The position numbers were made by a program, and so were the translations under genes. Under the pieces are notes generated by a model. That model was not told the DNA's origin. It did not search any database and worked only from the letters and a program-made list of their open reading frames with translations. A stretch of 64,000 nt of DNA from Parus major. Lineage: Eukaryota > Chordata > Aves > Passeriformes > Paridae. The DNA lies in NCBI RefSeq assembly GCF_001522545.3, contig NC_031770.1:14581420-14645419 (forward strand). The letters are read 5' to 3'. Of the stretch, positions 60,473-64,000 are shown piece after piece (the stretch's first letter is position 1; each line of letters starts with the position of its first letter).

Positions 60473-63400
60473 CTGTTAGGAACAAACAAGTAAAATTGTC
60501 ATTCACAAACCCCCACAGATTTACCAGAATTCACTAATCCAAGATAAACAACACAACTGCTTAGCTGGTTAATTTTTAGAAAGATAGGCTATGACTGTTT
60601 CACTGAAACACACGTACCTTTTTCTAAAATTGGCATTATCCCATCTACATTCTGACTGAGCTTGTACCTGTTCTGTCATCTTTGTTCATAACTGGGGGCA
60701 TTAATTCCCTTCTACTATGAGTAAAAGTACAAACGACGGTAAAAAAGCAAACCTGCTGTCTGAATATTACCAATTCTTGCACATAAGAAGTTGACATTCC
60801 TTCTGCAAAAAATGTAGGTCTTATCATCCACACTCACAGTTTTTAATTCTTCTAAATAAAGCATTACCTAATACCAGGAATATTTGGTAATTAAAATATG
60901 GACATAGCAACTGAAGTGTATGCTGTCTGCTTTTGTTTTCCACAAAAAAAGACCAGATCTTTTCAGTCACTTCTTTCCACTAGACAGGAAGGCACCAAAA
61001 TTAACAGAGATACTCTGTAGCAGCAAGTCAAACTGCATAGAACACATATTGGCTGGAAGTCCATGGAACACCAAAAGCATTCAACAGCAATAGCAGTTCA
61101 CATTGCCAAATTTGTGAAAGAAGTATTTTCTTCAGGTACACATAAGCTACAAATAAACACCTAAATCCAGCAGCCAGCTGTGGAAACATTCTGTCAGTAA
61201 ATGCATGTTTACATCTTTGCAGCCACTTCAAGTTATGATTTAATCACAGAAAGATTAGCATTATTGACTAGATGATTTACAAAAAATGTCTCAAAATGAA
61301 TGCAATACTATGACCTTATGCTCACTGAATTATGTACAGAATTATGTTGCTCGCCTCTAATGTTTACAGGCAAGGCTTTGCACAGGAACAGAGAAACACA
61401 GAATTAAGCTCTGGCTATTCCAGAACCTCTCAGTTTCTTACCAGACTAAGAAAAAAGTCCTAGCCTTTCCCAAGAAAAATTGCCATAGAAATTTATAGAA
61501 CAATTGCCACAGAAATTTATAGAAGTTATACCGTGAGGACACAATTACCCAAGTGAATCTCTCCTCTCTCAGTTGAAGTAGAAAGAAAATGTTTGGTTTG
61601 ATTTCTTTTTCTACTGTGCCTTTTTGCTTCCCCAATCCCCCAACGCCTTTAAAGTGAAAGCTCTAAACTGACTAATATCTATTAATAGAGAAAAAAATTA
61701 CATATTTTGAGTAATTACTGAACTTGCAAAAATGGAGTCTTCTGCTGACTAAAAATCTTCAAAACCAAGAGATATGAAATAAAGATTGCTTTCAATTCCA
61801 AATTTCTTGCTTGCTCACTTAGTATCTTGTGTTTTTTCCCTCCTGTAAGAAGACACATCTAAACCAACCTGTAAAATAAAAGCAGTCAATGAAGAAGGAA
61901 GAGACTGAAGAGAAGAAAAAGTTTCATGCCCATTCTTCCAAATGGGCTTAGCAGTTCCCAGTGCTCCAGCTAACAGAATACACAATGAAATGATCCTCAC
62001 AATTCTTGAATCAATGAAAAATGATTGTGCTTGGACTTAAAGTAGCAATTTTAATTTATTTTTTTGAAAGGAGTAAGTTGGGAAGTACCATGATGCCATT
62101 CCATTATTTAACCTTGAAGGGTACATTTCAGATGTACCTTTCAGACCGGAGGAAGATGTCACATCCAAAAGTTAGAATCTATTGATTTATCAAGTAAATA
62201 AAATACAAATGTATTTACATGCAGGTCAAACTGATACACTGCAAAATATATTTGCACTTTTAATCAAACTTTAAACTCTGTATGCAGAACTTGACGGAAG
62301 TAAAACAGTGGAGTCAGCGAATAATGAGGATTTACAAAAGTTATATGCATACGCTTTTCTTAAAACACCTGGAGTTATGAGAATATGAGCAAGAAACACC
62401 ACTGAAAAATTTTAAATCAAACTCCAACATGTCTTGCACCTGTATTCATAAACTCCTAGGAAAGATGCATAGCACAAAAAGTCCTCTTTTGCACCTACTC
62501 AACATTATTAGGATGGAAACTAATCACTGAGAAAAAGACTAACAGAGCTATGCACCATCAAAAGCAGAAATGCATATTGATCACAAAGCCTATCTGAGCC
62601 CAGGTGCAGTTTTTAATTTAAACCATAATTTACTTACTGAAGCACAGACAAGTGTTTATTACACAAGTTAAAGACTTGACTATTAATATGGTTTTAAAAT
62701 GTTGTCTGACAATTAAAATAAAACACTAATCTTCAGACTTGAAACACACAGTTCATTTGGCAGCAAAATGACACTACTCTATCCAGGAAAACACACAAAT
62801 CCCGATGACTAAGTGCACCAGTCATTTTGATAGTGCAATGGAAAGCAGGATAAAAGGAAAAGAACAATGGAAATTGGGATAAAATATAGTATAGGTTTAC
62901 TATGGGCAGATAATATCCATATAGTGTAACATCTGTCTGAAATACCAAATGCCTGAGACAAAGGGGACTCTGCAGACCTAGTTTGGGCTGTTCTAAAAGC
63001 TTTCAGCATGGTGTTACAGGAGGTGCCAAGGTGCAAGATCTATGGTTTATGCCATGACCAGAGTGCAGATAAAGAGGACACACTTGCAAAAGATGAGCAA
63101 GCTGAAAGGACATCAGTTCCTCCAGGGCTCACAGAAGCATTCATCTTATTAAGATGTGTGAATTCAAATTAATGCACAAAAGTAGGCTGTTTATAAATGT
63201 CACTAAAATACACAGTATGGAAGATATCACTAGATTATACTGGAATAAGATACATCAGAAATAGATCAACACCTTGAAAACTGGGCTAATAGAAATGAAG
63301 TAAAATGTAACACTGAGTAAGATGACACATTGATGGATAAATGTGTTTCCACTATGAGTAAGGGAATAATCACTTGGATAAGACAAAGGATGGGAAACAG

Positions 63401-64000
63401 CCAAGTTTGATAACAACACTGCTGTAACACACCAGTGCAACAGTCTGGGAAAGAACAGGGCTGAAACAAAAAGTCACTGTATACACTACGGTAAAAATAC
63501 AACTGAAACCCAACACACAACTCCTGTATCTTGCATATTTACAGACTTAAAGACTGTTTGTTTGAGATAGGAAGGAAGATGCTTGAGCAGCTTCTTGAAA
63601 ACAAATCTTGTAAGGACCCAAATTTCATGCCCCAGCAATCTGAGTAATGAACAACTGCTCCCTTTTGCCAGCTAGAGCAAAATGATTTGATGACTCAGAG
63701 TTCTTTCCCATCTTATGCAGACTTCTTATGGCTAAACCAGAAAAAAGTCATCTTCACTCATCACCCCCCTTTCACAGGTTTCACCATCCATAAAAAAAAG
63801 TATTTCAGCAAAACAATGCTTCATGCTGAGGGAAAGGCAGTCACAGCTGATAACTTTGTGGTTGTTCTGTATGTCCAGAGTTGCTCTAAATGCCCATAGC
63901 CATTCATAGGCAAGGGAGATCTAAAACTGGCACATAGAATTGTCAAAAATCTTTCTGATTTTCCATCCCTTGATGAGTTAAAACATTCTGTATAGTCAGA
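60473..64000 (-). other. MSH2 intron 7, partial (runs off the window)
   Basis: The 3.5 kb after exon 8 contain no sequence that translates to exon 7 (expected about 200 bases), so the intron extends past the right edge. A 24-bp tandem duplication lies at 61478-61525. No other element is recognised. Confidence 0.8.
61478..61525. repeat. 24-bp tandem duplication
   Basis: AATTGCCATAGAAATTTATA GAAC is followed directly by a copy differing at two positions, within MSH2 intron 7. It looks like a recent slippage or duplication event. Confidence 0.8.

Noticed and set aside
60473..64000. Search for MSH2 exon 7
   Set aside because: No - strand frame with MSH2 similarity and splice sites was found; exon 7 most likely lies beyond the window.
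1..64000. CRISPR array, operon, phage or other prokaryotic system
   Set aside because: Spliced vertebrate genes, LINE and LTR elements and low gene density exclude a prokaryotic context, and no regularly spaced repeat array exists.

Overview
The window is vertebrate nuclear DNA, most likely from a bird. It has spliced genes with GT-AG introns, a CpG-rich first exon, AT-rich introns and intergenic DNA, several CR1-type LINE fragments in both orientations (some ending in the typical ATTCTGTG-like tail), and solo retroviral LTRs with 6-bp target duplications. I see no bacterial, phage or CRISPR features. The species cannot be fixed from this sequence.

Layout. (1) 1-18.4 kb, + strand: KCNK12 (THIK-2, a two-pore-domain potassium channel) in two coding exons, 12-363 and 17534-18429, with a 17.2-kb intron that splits the first pore glycine codon. 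The start lies at the window edge and may be incomplete. (2) 18.4-45.0 kb: a gene desert of about 26.6 kb between the two stop codons, holding CR1 fragments, one LTR and simple repeats. (3) 45.0-64.0 kb, - strand: the 3' half of MSH2 (DNA mismatch repair ATPase), exons 16 down to 8, with the 3' UTR and poly(A) signal at about 45.0 kb. Exons 1-7 lie beyond the right edge. Eight of the nine exons have exactly the length I know for human MSH2; exon 15 is one codon shorter. The two genes are convergent, as in the human 2p21 order MSH2-KCNK12. They are neighbours only and have no shared pathway.

The points most worth a second look are: a GC-AG intron (non-canonical GC donor) after MSH2 exon 13; two solo LTRs of one family, at 10356-10633 and 19816-20186, both on the - strand, each with a perfect 6-bp target-site duplication (AGGCAG and CATGAG), the second carrying a repeated U3 end and a recognisable CCAAT/TATA/AATAAA set; a perfect 24-bp palindrome in the KCNK12 intron; and three N-glycosylation sequons in the KCNK12 cap. 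I found no evidence of a new multi-gene system; this is an ordinary conserved vertebrate locus with avian repeat content.
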